From VXNE01 sp963668365 (GTDB lineage: Bacteria > Pseudomonadota > Gammaproteobacteria > Pseudomonadales > Azotimanducaceae), in contig OY764266.1 of the NCBI GenBank assembly GCA_963668365.1, forward strand, positions 1,054,001 to 1,118,000: a stretch of 64,000 bases of DNA, given 5' to 3'. The translations under genes were made by a program, and so were the position numbers. The notes below the pieces were generated by a model, which was not told the origin of the DNA, did no database searches, and worked only from the letters and a program-made list of their open reading frames with translations. How positions within the stretch are numbered: the stretch's first letter is position 1; each line of letters starts with the position of its first letter. Shown here piece after piece: positions 33,395-42,115 of this stretch.

Positions 33395-34408
33395 CTATGA
33401 GGGCCTGGCGGGCTCGAGTTCGTGGATGGGCCAACGCGGGCGGGGGGCGATGGCCAGGGGTTCGGTGCTACCGGCGGCGAGCCGTTCGTGGCCGGCGAAG
33501 GCGATCATCGCGCCGTTGTCGGTGCAGAGTTCGGGCGGCGCGTAGTACACGGCTGGAACCGACTTCGCCATTCTCTCGCGCAATGAAGTGTTGGCCGCAA
33601 CGCCGCCCGCCACCACCAGGGCGTCGATCGCGGTGGCCTTGAGGGCTCGCCGGCACTTGATGACGAGCGTATCGACCACGGCGTCCTGGAATGCCAGCGC
33701 AACGTCGGCCGCATCCTGCTCCGACAGGGGCTCAAGGTCGCGGACGGTATTGGCCGTGAATGTTTTTAGGCCGCTAAAGCTGAAATCGAGTCCGGGACGG
33801 TCAGTCATCGGCCTGGGGAAACGGAATCGTCCAGCGCGCCCGCCGGTCGCCAGCGCGGCGACTACAGGTCCGCCCGGATAGCCCCGTCCCATCATCTTGG
33901 CCGCCTTGTCGAAGGCTTCGCCGGCGGCATCGTCGAGGGACTCGCCGAGAAGGGAATAGCTGCCGATGGCATCGACCTGCACGAGTTGCGTATGGCCACC
34001 GGAAACGAGCAGCGCCACGAATGGCAACGGCGGCTTCTCGGCGGCGAGCAGGGGCGCCAGCAGGTGCGCCTCCATGTGATGGACGCCGAGTGCGGGAATG
34101 CCCCTCGACCACGCCAGCGCGCGGCCGATACCCGCCCCGACCATCAGTGCCCCGATCAATCCCGGACCGGCGGTGTAGGCAACGCCGTCGATGTCGGCGA
34201 CCTGCCTGCCGGCGTCAGCCAGGGCCTGCTGGATGAGGGGCAGGGTCTTCCGAATGTGGTCCCTCGATGCGATCTCCGGGACGACGCCGCCATATTCCGC
34301 GTGCGTGGCGGCCTGGCTATAGAGCACGTTGGCGACCAGGCCGTCGCGCGAGTCGTACAGGGCGATCCCCGTTTCGTCGCAGGATGTTTCGATACCGAGA
34401 ACGAGCAC
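33395..34408 (-). CDS. tsaD: tRNA N6-adenosine threonylcarbamoyltransferase
   Basis: The 337-residue ASKHA-fold enzyme transfers the threonylcarbamoyl group to A37 of tRNAs that read ANN codons. Diagnostic segments are VLGIETSCDETGIALYDS, GVHHMEAHLLAPLLA (metal-binding histidines), LLVSGGHTQLVQV, GEAFDKAAKMMG and VVAGGVAANTSLRERM. In related genomes tsaD is divergent from rpsU; here 4.2 kb of inserted DNA (a fusion enzyme gene and an IS element) separates them. Confidence 0.95.
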   Translation of the reverse strand: MLVLGIETSCDETGIALYDSRDGLVANVLYSQAATHAEYGGVVPEIASRDHIRKTLPLIQQALADAGRQVADIDGVAYTAGPGLIGALMVGAGIGRALAWSRGIPALGVHHMEAHLLAPLLAAEKPPLPFVALLVSGGHTQLVQVDAIGSYSLLGESLDDAAGEAFDKAAKMMGRGYPGGPVVAALATGGRAGRFRFPRPMTDRPGLDFSFSGLKTFTANTVRDLEPLSEQDAADVALAFQDAVVDTLVIKCRRALKATAIDALVVAGGVAANTSLRERMAKSVPAVYYAPPELCTDNGAMIAFAGHERLAAGSTEPLAIAPRPRWPIHELEPARPS

Positions 34409-34554
34409 GTGACCAGCCTTGAACGATAAACGCGGGGTACGACGCCTGATGCCTGAATTTCGCCGGCACGATTGTACTCTCGTCCGCTGAAGGGACGGAT
34501 TCGGTGGGCTATTGCCGCGCCTATCCGCCGTTGCTACGCTGTTTCGACCGCGGG

Positions 34555-34606
34555 GGAGCCCTCAGCCGGGGAGCGCGAGGGGGCGACCCCTCGCATAGAG
34601 AAAGCC
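34555..34606 (+). repeat. Palindromic repeat family D, copy 1
   Basis: The stretch GGAGCCCTCAGCCGGGGAGC followed by the perfect 8-bp hairpin GCGAGGGG-GCGA-CCCCTCGC (34575-34594) recurs at 39131-39177. It lies just upstream of the glycosyltransferase/sulfotransferase gene, and its other copy is embedded in repeat family B. It resembles a REP-type palindromic unit. Confidence 0.8.
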
Positions 34607-34618
34607 CCTGATCCGACG

Positions 34619-36424
34619 ATGTCCGCGCATTCCTACTGCTACTCGATGGTGCTGGACAACGTGCCGGCGCATCCCTGCCAGGTCGAGAACCTGCTGCTTA
34701 CGCTGCAGGCCTGCGGCGCGGCGCCCAGGGAGGCGCTTGTGGTCCAGTGCACTGATCGCGTAGGCGCGTCGGTGAGGGACAGGCTTCGGGAGAGCGGCTA
34801 CACGGTACTGGTCATCGAGCCATACCTGGACGAGAAGTACTGCAACAAGATCGCGCAGCTCGACTACTTCGCGAGCCGGGGGATGGATGGCCGGGAAGGT
34901 GTCTTTTTGTTCGATTCCGACACCGTGGCGCTCTCCGAGCTCGACGTGCCCGACCGGGAAAGCATCTGGGGCAAGATTGTCGACCATCACAATCCGCCTC
35001 TCTCCACCCTCCGCGGCGTGTTCTCCGCCGCCCGCGTGCCGCTGCCGCGCATCGTGCCGTGCGACTGGAATGCCGGCGACACCATCGAAACGAATTTCAA
35101 CGGCGGATTGATCTATGTCCCCATGGGCCTGGTGGGCAATCTGCGCGCCGCGTGGCGGCGATGGGCGGAGTTCCTCTTCGATCACAAGGAGCTGTTTCCG
35201 GGACCATCCCAGGGCGACCACATCGACCAGGTCTCCTTCGCCATGGCGCTGGCATCGGAAGGATTCAGTTACGGCCATCTGCCGGCGAACTGGAACTACC
35301 CCTGCCACGAAAAGCGGCCGACGCCGCTGTCGTTTGATCCGAACCAGGCAATTCGCGTGCTCCACTATCACCAGTGCCTGGACGCGTTCGGCCTGATCGC
35401 GCCCGAGGTCGACAACGATGCGGCGTGCGAGGCTGCGGCGAGGCGGGCCAACGCGGTGATCAGCGAGTCGAGCGGGTCGATGTTCTTCGATCACTACAAG
35501 CGGGGTACGGCTCGGAGGGCGGTTGCCACCGTCCCCGCGTCCCGGATATCCCTAGCCGGTGCGCGCAATGGGGAGAAGCGGCGGCGAATGATCCTGCACG
35601 CGGGCACGCCGAAAACGGGCACCTCCGCGCTGCAGTGGTGCCTGGATGCGAACCGCAACCTGCTGGCGGAACGGGGCTTCTGGTATCCGCCGTCGTCGAA
35701 CCGGCGCGAACCCAAGCACCAGGAGCTTGTCGCCACACTCATGGCCGGCGACGAGGCGCGCTTTTGCGAGTGCATCGAATCAGCCTTGAAAGACATGCCG
35801 CCGGGCGCGCGCACGGTCATCCTGAGCACCGAAGGCATCTTCAATCATTGGTGGGACTATTCGTCCGAGGCGAAAGGCATGCTGCGCGGCCTGGTGGACG
35901 AGTTCGACTTCGAACTGTGCATCTGGTTCCGGGCCCCGGCGTCTTTCGCCGCGGCGCTGTACGCGCAATACCTGCGCAACCCTGTCGCGGATGATTCGCC
36001 GCGCATATACGGCCGGGACATCGACTTCAGCGACGCCATGCGAGACCCGTGGTTCCGCCGCCATCTCGACTACCTGGGTTTCTACTACGAGGCACGGGCA
36101 CTGTTCGGGCGAGAGCGCGTAAGGGCCTTCCTGTTCGGGGGAGACACCGTTCGCGCGTTCGAGGAGGCGTACGGGACCGGCGCGTTGTCGAGGGAGAACC
36201 TGCCCCGAAACGACTCGATGCGGGAGGCGGGTGTCCGGATGATGCGGATCACCAACCGGTACGTGATGACGCCGGCGGAACACGAACGCATCGAGGAACT
36301 GGTGTTCGAGATAGACCGCATGATCGGCGACCGCGCCAGACGGCTTGTGCTGAACCAGGCCGACCGGGAGACCGTGCAGAGGTATGCGGGCAGGGGATGG
36401 GAGATCCTGAAGGAAGCCCTGTAG
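34619..36424 (+). CDS. Bifunctional glycosyltransferase-like / sulfotransferase fusion protein
   Basis: The 601-residue protein appears to join two enzymes. The N-terminal half resembles a GT-A glycosyltransferase: a nucleotide-binding start (CYSMVLDNVPAHPCQVENLL), a DxD metal motif in GVFLFDSDTVAL (DSD at 99-101) and an acceptor region FNGGLIYVPMGL. The C-terminal half starts near residue 324 with a PAPS-binding loop, ILHAGTPKTGTSALQWCL, and continues with VILSTEGIFNHWW and an acidic, basic-rich sulfotransferase-like region. It probably adds a sugar and sulfates it, perhaps on a surface glycan; this is inference. No signal peptide. It sits in DNA inserted between tsaD and rpsU, with a palindromic repeat upstream and an IS element 8 bp downstream, consistent with horizontal gain. 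Confidence 0.72.
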   Translation: MSAHSYCYSMVLDNVPAHPCQVENLLLTLQACGAAPREALVVQCTDRVGASVRDRLRESGYTVLVIEPYLDEKYCNKIAQLDYFASRGMDGREGVFLFDSDTVALSELDVPDRESIWGKIVDHHNPPLSTLRGVFSAARVPLPRIVPCDWNAGDTIETNFNGGLIYVPMGLVGNLRAAWRRWAEFLFDHKELFPGPSQGDHIDQVSFAMALASEGFSYGHLPANWNYPCHEKRPTPLSFDPNQAIRVLHYHQCLDAFGLIAPEVDNDAACEAAARRANAVISESSGSMFFDHYKRGTARRAVATVPASRISLAGARNGEKRRRMILHAGTPKTGTSALQWCLDANRNLLAERGFWYPPSSNRREPKHQELVATLMAGDEARFCECIESALKDMPPGARTVILSTEGIFNHWWDYSSEAKGMLRGLVDEFDFELCIWFRAPASFAAALYAQYLRNPVADDSPRIYGRDIDFSDAMRDPWFRRHLDYLGFYYEARALFGRERVRAFLFGGDTVRAFEEAYGTGALSRENLPRNDSMREAGVRMMRITNRYVMTPAEHERIEELVFEIDRMIGDRARRLVLNQADRETVQRYAGRGWEILKEAL

Positions 36425-36432
36425 CGCGTTCG

Positions 36433-38488
36433 CTAGCCCAAGTTTACCAAGCAATTCGAGAAGTCTCTTCAAATCAATAGTCTACGGGCAAGCGGAGGGC
36501 GTTAGGGCACTACAGGTGCACCCGACGTCGAAGGGGATGCGGTTCAGACGACGGTTCGGCGGGTGCCTCCGGGGCTGGGGTCGATGCCGAGCGCGTCGTA
36601 GATGGCCTTCTGGGCGGGTTCGGCGACGGTCGCGGTGCGCACGTGCAGCGTGCGGCCGTCGTCGCGCCGGAAGGTGGCGGTGACGCGCTGCTGGCCGGCG
36701 AGGATGCCGCGCAGCGTGGTCCAGCTGGCGCGCTCGCCGGCGGCGGCGAGCCGGCGGCGGATGACCTGCACGGCCTGGTAGGCGACCACCGTGATGAACA
36801 GGTGGCCCTCGGCGCGCACCGGCTTGCGGTGGTGGATCGGGCGAAGGCCGAGTTCGGACTTCAGCGACCGGAACACGGCCTCGAGGTCGGTCAGCGTGGT
36901 GTAGGTGCGCCACAGGTCGGCGGCGTCCCAGCCGGCGAGGTTGGTGCGCAGGCAGTAGACGCCCGGATGGGTGGCCATGGAGCCCTCGGCGGGGCGCCGG
37001 GTCCAGTTCACCGCCGCCGCGCGGTCGCCGGACTCGTCGGCGACGACCTCGATGTCGTAGTGCCGGGCGACGCGGCCGTGGCGCACCTTGAGGCGGCCGA
37101 CGCGCTCGCGCACCTTGTCGAGGCGCTTGACCGTGCGCGGCCTGGCGAGCCCCTCGGAGAGCGCGGTGAGCGCCGCCTCGAAGCGCTTCGAGAAGCGCGC
37201 CAGGATGGCGTTCTCCTTCTCGGCCCGCTCCGGCGAGTAGCAGTGCAGGCGCACCTCGCCGTCGGCGCGCGACGCCGCCCGCTGCAGATGCACGATGCGC
37301 CCGCCGCGGGTGTCGTGGGTCGTCGCTCGCGGCTCACCACCAGGTAGCGGTAGCCGGCGTCCCGCAGCCACGCCACCCGATCCTCGGTGGCGATGCCGCG
37401 GTCCATCACCACCAGCGCCCCGTCCGGCGCGCCGAGCGCGGACAGCATGGACTCCAGGGTGTCCTGCTCGCGGACGCTGCCAGAGAACACCTGCGAGCGT
37501 CGCACGAAGCCGCTGCCGTCCAGCACCAGGCCCAGGGTGAGCAGCGGGCAGTCGTCGCGCTTCTCCTTGGAGTGGCCGCGCGCCGCCTTCGGGATCCCCG
37601 CCGCGGCGCCCTCGAAGTAGGTGTTGGTGAGGTCGTACAGGGTCACCGTCGGCTCGATCCCGAACAGCCCCGCCGCGGCGCCGAACAGGTGTTGCTCGAT
37701 CGCCTCGCGGTGCGCCATGAGGGCGTCCGAGGCGCGGTAGAGCTGCATCGCCCCCATGGTCTCGAAGTCGACGCCGAGCAGCTCGCCGGCGGCGCTGCGC
37801 CCGCGCAGCCAGCGCATCGTGGCCCGCTCCGAGGCCGGGTGCGCCATGCGCGCGACGACCGAGCCGAGCGCCGCGTCGCGCAGCGCGGCGCTGACGCCGA
37901 GCGACTCGAGCAGGGCCGGCAGGCCGAGCTCGCCCAGCGCCCACAGCGCGGCGCGCTCGACGCCGACCGAGCGCGGCCGCGCCAGCGCCAGGCTGCCGAC
38001 GGCGACCGCCTCGACGCCGGCGGCGGCTTCCGCCGGCGCCGCGCCGCGGGCCAGCAGCTGCTCGGCGATGCGCTGCGCCTCGGCCTCCGCGGCGGGCGGC
38101 GCGTCGCCGAACAGGTCGCCCTGGCCGTCGAGGATCTGCTCGACGCGCTGGCACAGCAGCGGCCAGTGGTCGCGGTCGATGGCGAAGTGGCGGCCGAGGT
38201 TGAGCAGCGTGCGCTGGCGCACGCGGCCGCCGTCGCGCTCGGAGCGGACCAGGCGGTGGGTGTGGTAGACGGCGCCGTCGGTGGCGCGGGTCCTGGTGCG
38301 TCGGACGAACATGGGGGCGACGATAGCGGCGGCGGCGGGCCGACGCAAGGCCCTTCCTTAATTTTATGGCACTACATTGGCCTCCGGCGAACTTGAGTCC
38401 AATGAAATCAATCACTTGCGGGAAGCGAATCGCCGAAAACAGTCCGATCTGGCCGAAAAACGGCGTCAGATTGGTAAACTTGGGCTAG
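36433..38488 (-). mobile_element. IS1634-family insertion sequence (transposase frameshifted)
   Basis: An element of about 2.06 kb is bounded by 18-base perfect inverted terminal sequences: CTAGCCCAAGTTTACCAA at 36433-36450 and its reverse complement at 38471-38488. Because CTAG is palindromic, the outer four bases may instead be a 4-bp target duplication, leaving a 14-bp terminal repeat. It carries one transposase gene on the minus strand, disrupted by a frameshift. Base composition is more G+C-rich than its neighbours. It landed directly after the fusion enzyme gene and upstream of rpsU. Confidence 0.88.
36544..38312 (-). pseudogene. IS1634-family transposase, frameshifted
   Basis: The N-terminal part (MFVRRTRTRATDGAVYHTHR, then SVGVERAALWALGELGLPALL, TVTLYDLTNTYFEG with catalytic Asp, and VVMDRGIATEDRVAWLRDAG with a second acidic residue) is in one frame. 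The C-terminal part (HYDIEVVADESGDRAAAVNW, GVYCLRTNLAGWDAADLWR, DLEAVFRSLKSELGLRPIHH with the DDE Glu, ending GTRRTVV) is in another. The frames switch at about 37318, just after VVSRERR. One missing base would join them. No heptameric slippery site is present there, so this looks like an inactivating mutation or an assembly error, not programmed frameshifting. Confidence 0.85.
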
Positions 38489-38599
38489 ACTGACCCGCCG
38501 CCCAATCAAGACAGGACAACTCTCGCGGACAACTCTCGCGGTTGCAGGCAGGGGTTCCGCCGGGTACGATGCGTAGGTTTTTCCAAGCGAAAGTGTGAA

Positions 38600-38815
38600 G
38601 TGCCGAGCGTAAAGGTAAGAGAGAACGAACCGTTTGACGTCGCCCTGCGGCGATTCAAGCGTTCCTGCGAGAAGGCGGGCATCATGTCGGAGGTGCGTCG
38701 CCGCGTATTCTACGAAAAGCCGACGGCAGTTCGTAAGCGCAAGGCCGCTGCGGCGGTCAAGCGCCATCTCAAGAAGCTGCAGCGCGAGGCGCGACGCTTC
38801 GAGAGAACCCACTGA
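38600..38815 (+). CDS. rpsU: 30S ribosomal protein S21
   Basis: The 71-residue basic protein is bS21, part of the small-subunit platform. It starts GTG-CCG (MPSVKVRENEPFDVALRRFK), contains EVRRRVFYEKPTAVRKRKAA and ends with a Lys/Arg-rich helix, all typical. Its usual divergent neighbour tsaD is separated by an insertion. The dnaG-rpoD genes that often follow rpsU are not here; intergenic repeats follow instead. A weak ACGGG/CCCGT stem lies just past the stop. Confidence 0.95.
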   Translation: MPSVKVRENEPFDVALRRFKRSCEKAGIMSEVRRRVFYEKPTAVRKRKAAAAVKRHLKKLQREARRFERTH

Positions 38816-38926
38816 CGGGAGGCTCTGTCCCCCGTTCCCTGACTTCGCGATTCGCGCGCCGCGCGGCTACTTGGCCGCTTTCACGATCGGACGGGTTTTC
38901 CGGCAGCGCGACGTCCAAAGACTAGC

Positions 38927-39054
38927 CATGAAATCCGCCGGCCCTTCGGGTGCGCCGCATTTCACCCCCGCCCAAGTCCCCTCTTTAGCCCATCCCACCC
39001 GTCCCGCACCCGACGCCTTGATCGGCACTTACGCGCGGTTCTACGGCGCAGACT
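38927..39054 (+). repeat. Intergenic repeat family A, copy 2
   Basis: This is the inverted partner of 29333-29458, with blocks GGCCCTTCGGGTGCGCCG, TTCACCCCCGCCCA, CCGTCCCGCACC-like and CGCCTTGATCGGCAC. It immediately precedes repeat family B (39057-39212), so two unrelated repeats are stacked in one gap. Together with the palindrome of family D they fill the 400 bases between rpsU and the MFS gene; there is no gene here. Confidence 0.85.
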
Positions 39055-39056
39055 TG

Positions 39057-39212
39057 CATGGAACAAACGTCTCGGGGGAGCGCCAGCGACCTGAGGCGGT
39101 TGCTGCATGGACGACGAGCGGGGCCGGGTCGGAGCCTTCAGCCGGGGAGCGCGAGGGGGCACCCCTCGCAAGGAGAAAACCGGCGCCGAAGGCGCCGGCT
39201 GTGGGGCACTCC
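39057..39212 (+). repeat. Intergenic repeat family B, copy 2, with a nested family D unit
   Basis: The block CATGGAACAAACG..., GGAGCGCCAGCGACCTGAGG, GACGACGAGCGGGGCCGGGT and GGCTGTGGGGCA matches the minus strand of 20461-20574. Unlike copy 1 it contains about 47 extra bases at 39131-39177 that are family D (hairpin 39151-39169), found alone at 34555-34606. A second perfect palindrome, CCGGCGCC-GAA-GGCGCCGG (39180-39198), closes the unit, and the MFS start codon follows at 39216. Confidence 0.85.
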
Positions 39213-39215
39213 TAG

Positions 39216-40511
39216 ATGCTGGCGCGGCAGTCCGGACGAGGCGCATCGTCCCCGCCCACGGCACAGGACGAAGCCGCCTTCGTCCGGCGACATCTGAAAC
39301 GAAACACCATCGCGCAACTCCTGAACGGGATGTTCGGGCAGACGGGTTTCCGCCTGGTGGCGGCACCCACGTTTCTGCCGGCTTTTCTGTTTGGCCTTTC
39401 CGGTTCCGAACTGGTGGTCGGGGCGGCCCGTTCCCTGCAGGGTATAGGCACCGTCGTGTCGCCGTTCATCGGCGCTTCCATCATCGGACACCGCCCGCGG
39501 GTGCTGAAAACGATGCTCATCACCAACTCACTCATGCGCGTGCAGATTCTCGGCCTGTCCCTGGCTGCCTTCTTCCTTGCCGCCGAAGCGACCGTGCATG
39601 CCTTCATGGTGCTCATGACGCTGATGGGCTTCTTCCAGGGCATTTCGCAAGTCGCCACGCACCTGTTGCGGGCCAAGGTGATTCCGGTGAACCGTCGCGG
39701 CATCGTTTCTGGCGCCCGCCACTTCCTCGCTGGCCTGGTGGCGGCCGCAGCGTCCTGGGTCTGCGGCAGCTACTTCATCGAGCACAATGTTCTCGGCAAC
39801 GGCTATGGGGCGGTCTTCCTGCTGGCGTTTTTCGTCGCCGCGATGGGGTTGGCGGCGATGCTGATCACCAGGGAGCCGGAGGCGAGGTACGTGCGCCCGC
39901 GGGAATCCCCGCGCAGGATCCTCGTCCGCATCGCCCGGCTCCTGCGCACCGACCCGGCGTTCGCGCGATTCTTCAGCGTGCGTGCGCTCGGTTCCTTCGG
40001 CAACATGGCGACGCCTTTTTACATACTGTTCGCCGATTCCCGGATGGAGGTCACGGGCGCGACGCTGGGACTCGTCACCATGGTGTGGATGCTTGCCTCG
40101 AACACCACGACGCTGGCTTGGGGAGCGATGGCGGACCGGATGGGCAATCGTGTGGTGCTCATCGCAACCCTTGGCGTCTGGATCGCGGCGCACGTGTACC
40201 TGATGTTCATGCAGTCGCTGTTCGACCTGATGCTGTTCTTCGCCGTTGTCGGCATCGCTTCCGGCGGCTTCCACCAGTCGGGCCAGAACATGGTGCTGGA
40301 GTTCGGCCGTTCGCGGGACGTGGCGCTGCGTCTCGCGACGTCGGGCACGGCGGTCAATTTCTTTGCCGCCGCGGGTCCGATTTTCGGCGGCCTGATCGTT
40401 TCGACGGTGTCGTATATCGCCCTGTTCCTGATCACGATCGGGGTGCAAGTCGCGGCGCTCGTCATCCTGATCCGCTGGGTACCCGAACCACGGCGAAGCC
40501 TAACGGCGTGA
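39216..40511 (+). CDS. Major facilitator superfamily transporter
   Basis: The 431-residue protein has about 12 hydrophobic segments (for example FRLVAAPTFLPAFLFGLSG, LGLSLAAFFLAAEATVHAF, YIALFLITIGVQVAALVILI). It shows the MFS loop pattern between helices 2 and 3 (IIGHRPRVLKTMLI) and again in the second half (WGAMADRMGNRVVLI, the classical G-x-x-x-D-R-x-G-x-R motif). Substrate unknown; it resembles general permease-like transporters of the inner membrane. Translation starts four bases after the family B repeat, so its 5' region is made of repeats and its promoter may lie within them. It converges with the ATPase gene at 40581-41909. Confidence 0.85.
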   Translation: MLARQSGRGASSPPTAQDEAAFVRRHLKRNTIAQLLNGMFGQTGFRLVAAPTFLPAFLFGLSGSELVVGAARSLQGIGTVVSPFIGASIIGHRPRVLKTMLITNSLMRVQILGLSLAAFFLAAEATVHAFMVLMTLMGFFQGISQVATHLLRAKVIPVNRRGIVSGARHFLAGLVAAAASWVCGSYFIEHNVLGNGYGAVFLLAFFVAAMGLAAMLITREPEARYVRPRESPRRILVRIARLLRTDPAFARFFSVRALGSFGNMATPFYILFADSRMEVTGATLGLVTMVWMLASNTTTLAWGAMADRMGNRVVLIATLGVWIAAHVYLMFMQSLFDLMLFFAVVGIASGGFHQSGQNMVLEFGRSRDVALRLATSGTAVNFFAAAGPIFGGLIVSTVSYIALFLITIGVQVAALVILIRWVPEPRRSLTA

Positions 40512-40580
40512 CCAATCCTTGGAAGCCCCACAGCCGGTGCCTTTAGGGTGTGCAATCCCGAGGGTTACGTTACTCGTCAG

Positions 40581-41909
40581 CTACCCTGGCTCTGCCGCCG
40601 CCGGATGCCGCAGCATCCACGCCGCTGCCTCTTGGGCGAGGACCCCGGCCGGTGCCGTTTCGGGGAGTCCGTCGCGATCCAACGTCAAGAGCCGCATACG
40701 CGCATCCGGAAACTGCTCGCCGGCTTCCAATAACGCCCGCATTTCGCGCTCCGCCGTGGCCGGGTCCGAGGCATCGGCGCACACTTGGATCAGCTCCCTG
40801 CTACCGTCCGCGCCGCGGGCGAGGAAGTCGACCTCGAAGCCCTGCCGCGTGCGAACATAGGTGACTTCCGAGCGTCTGCGCTCAAGCTCGATCAGCACTG
40901 CCGTCTCCAGCGCGTGGCCGAGGTTGGCGCGGCCGGTGCGGTCGAAGAGCGGAATTAGGCCAGGGTCGACCGGATACGCCTTGCGCGGGTTCACCATGCG
41001 CTGGCGCTCGGACTTGGATTCCATCCAGACCAGACGCACGAGGAAGCAATCCTGCAGGTGGCCCACTAGCTGATGCACCGAGTCCCGGGCGACGGCGATG
41101 CCCTGCGACTTCAGGGCCGCATGGAACTTCTCCACGCTGAACAGGCCGCCGGCGTTGGCCAGCATGTGGCGGACGAGCCAGCGGAGGGCGGTTATGTTGG
41201 ATACGCTATGGCGTTCCACAACATCGCGCAGGATGGCGACGTCGACATAGTCGAGCAAGAGTTGGCGCCTCGAAGCCGCATCCAGCCCCTGCGCTTCGGG
41301 GAAACCGCCTTGCGTCAGCCAATCCATGAACGCCCGCTCGTAGCCCAATCGTTCGGGACGGAGCAGCGCTTCGAGGCGGTCTGGCAGGTCCATCCCCTGG
41401 TGGCGAAGGGCTTCGTCGAAGGCGAAGGGGTGGATCAGGACGGCCCAGGCGCGACCGCGCAGGGCACTCGCGATCTCCTGGGAGAGCAGGCTGGCCGATG
41501 AACCGGTGACGAAGATCTCTGCCTCTCCGCAGTTGTCGAGCAAACGCCGAATGAAGCGCTCCCAACCCGGCACGAGCTGAATTTCATCGAAGCACCACAT
41601 GGCAGGCTGGACGCTCGAATGGCGCGATTGCTCGTCCAGCACCTGATCCAGTTGCGTGGCCGACAGCCCGACCAGTCGCTCGTCCTCGAACGAGATGAAG
41701 GGAACGGTGTCGTCTGCGCGTGTGCCGCCGTCCCGCCCGCCTGCCGCCGCGGCATGTTCCGCCCGTAGCTGGTGCAGGAAGGTGGTCTTGCCAGCGCGAC
41801 GCATGCCCGTCACGACCGTGGCCTTGCCGGGGAAACGCACGCGCCCGACGACCCGGCGCGAGGTGTACGCGGGAGGAGCGCGGTTCAGGGCCAGTTGCTC
41901 CGCGATCAC
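40581..41909 (-). CDS. AAA_14 / DUF4143 family ATPase, second gene
   Basis: The product (442 residues from GTG 41909) has Walker A GMRRAGKT (residues 35-42), Walker B MWCFDEIQLVPGW and the sensor region FVTGSSASLLSQEIASALRGR. The DUF4143 half contains ERHSVSNITALRWLVRHMLA, NPRKAYPVDPGLIPLF and the nuclease-like core GFEVDFLARG. It belongs to a different subgroup from the ATPase at 3241-4389. The likely true start is ATG 41946, which has AAAAGGAG upstream, but it is out of frame by one base in a C4 run (41940-41943). Removing one C gives a continuous N-terminus, MPISIQSSVLRQVIAEQ. The promoter region holds a long inverted repeat. Function is unknown. Confidence 0.85.
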   Translation of the reverse strand: MIAEQLALNRAPPAYTSRRVVGRVRFPGKATVVTGMRRAGKTTFLHQLRAEHAAAAGGRDGGTRADDTVPFISFEDERLVGLSATQLDQVLDEQSRHSSVQPAMWCFDEIQLVPGWERFIRRLLDNCGEAEIFVTGSSASLLSQEIASALRGRAWAVLIHPFAFDEALRHQGMDLPDRLEALLRPERLGYERAFMDWLTQGGFPEAQGLDAASRRQLLLDYVDVAILRDVVERHSVSNITALRWLVRHMLANAGGLFSVEKFHAALKSQGIAVARDSVHQLVGHLQDCFLVRLVWMESKSERQRMVNPRKAYPVDPGLIPLFDRTGRANLGHALETAVLIELERRRSEVTYVRTRQGFEVDFLARGADGSRELIQVCADASDPATAEREMRALLEAGEQFPDARMRLLTLDRDGLPETAPAGVLAQEAAAWMLRHPAAAEPG

Positions 41910-41946
41910 TTGGCGCAGAACGGAGGATTGAATGCTGATGGGGCAT

Positions 41947-42010
41947 GTCTCCTTTTTATAAGGTGAGAATGATACATAATTCTCCTTATTAAAGAGAGAA
42001 CTTTTGTGCG
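41947..42010 (-). promoter_or_regulatory. Inverted-repeat operator/promoter candidate upstream of the second AAA_14 ATPase
   Basis: An A+T-rich stretch contains the arms ATAAGGTGAGAAT (about 41958-41970) and ATTCTCCTTAT (about 41979-41989), an imperfect palindrome with an 8-base centre. On the minus strand a TTATAA -10 candidate sits next to the ATPase-proximal arm, and AAAAGGAG, a strong ribosome site, follows it. A third partial copy, AAGGAGAAT, occurs near 42027-42035. The arrangement fits autorepression or control by a dimeric regulator. Confidence 0.5.
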
Positions 42011-42115
42011 ATACATCCTTCAGTCAAGGAGAATGTCTGCGCTTGGTTTGGATCAGGACGAACCGCGCTACACTGAAAAGTGTCCCATCCGATGGTCGTA
42101 AGTGAGGAACGACGC

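Noticed and set aside
36482..36913. Separate small gene at the left end of the IS
   Set aside because: Arg/Pro/His-rich shadow of the transposase C-terminal half in another frame.
37300..37330. Programmed frameshift in the IS transposase
   Set aside because: No slippery heptamer or downstream pseudoknot-like structure at the junction; IS1634 transposases are normally a single frame.
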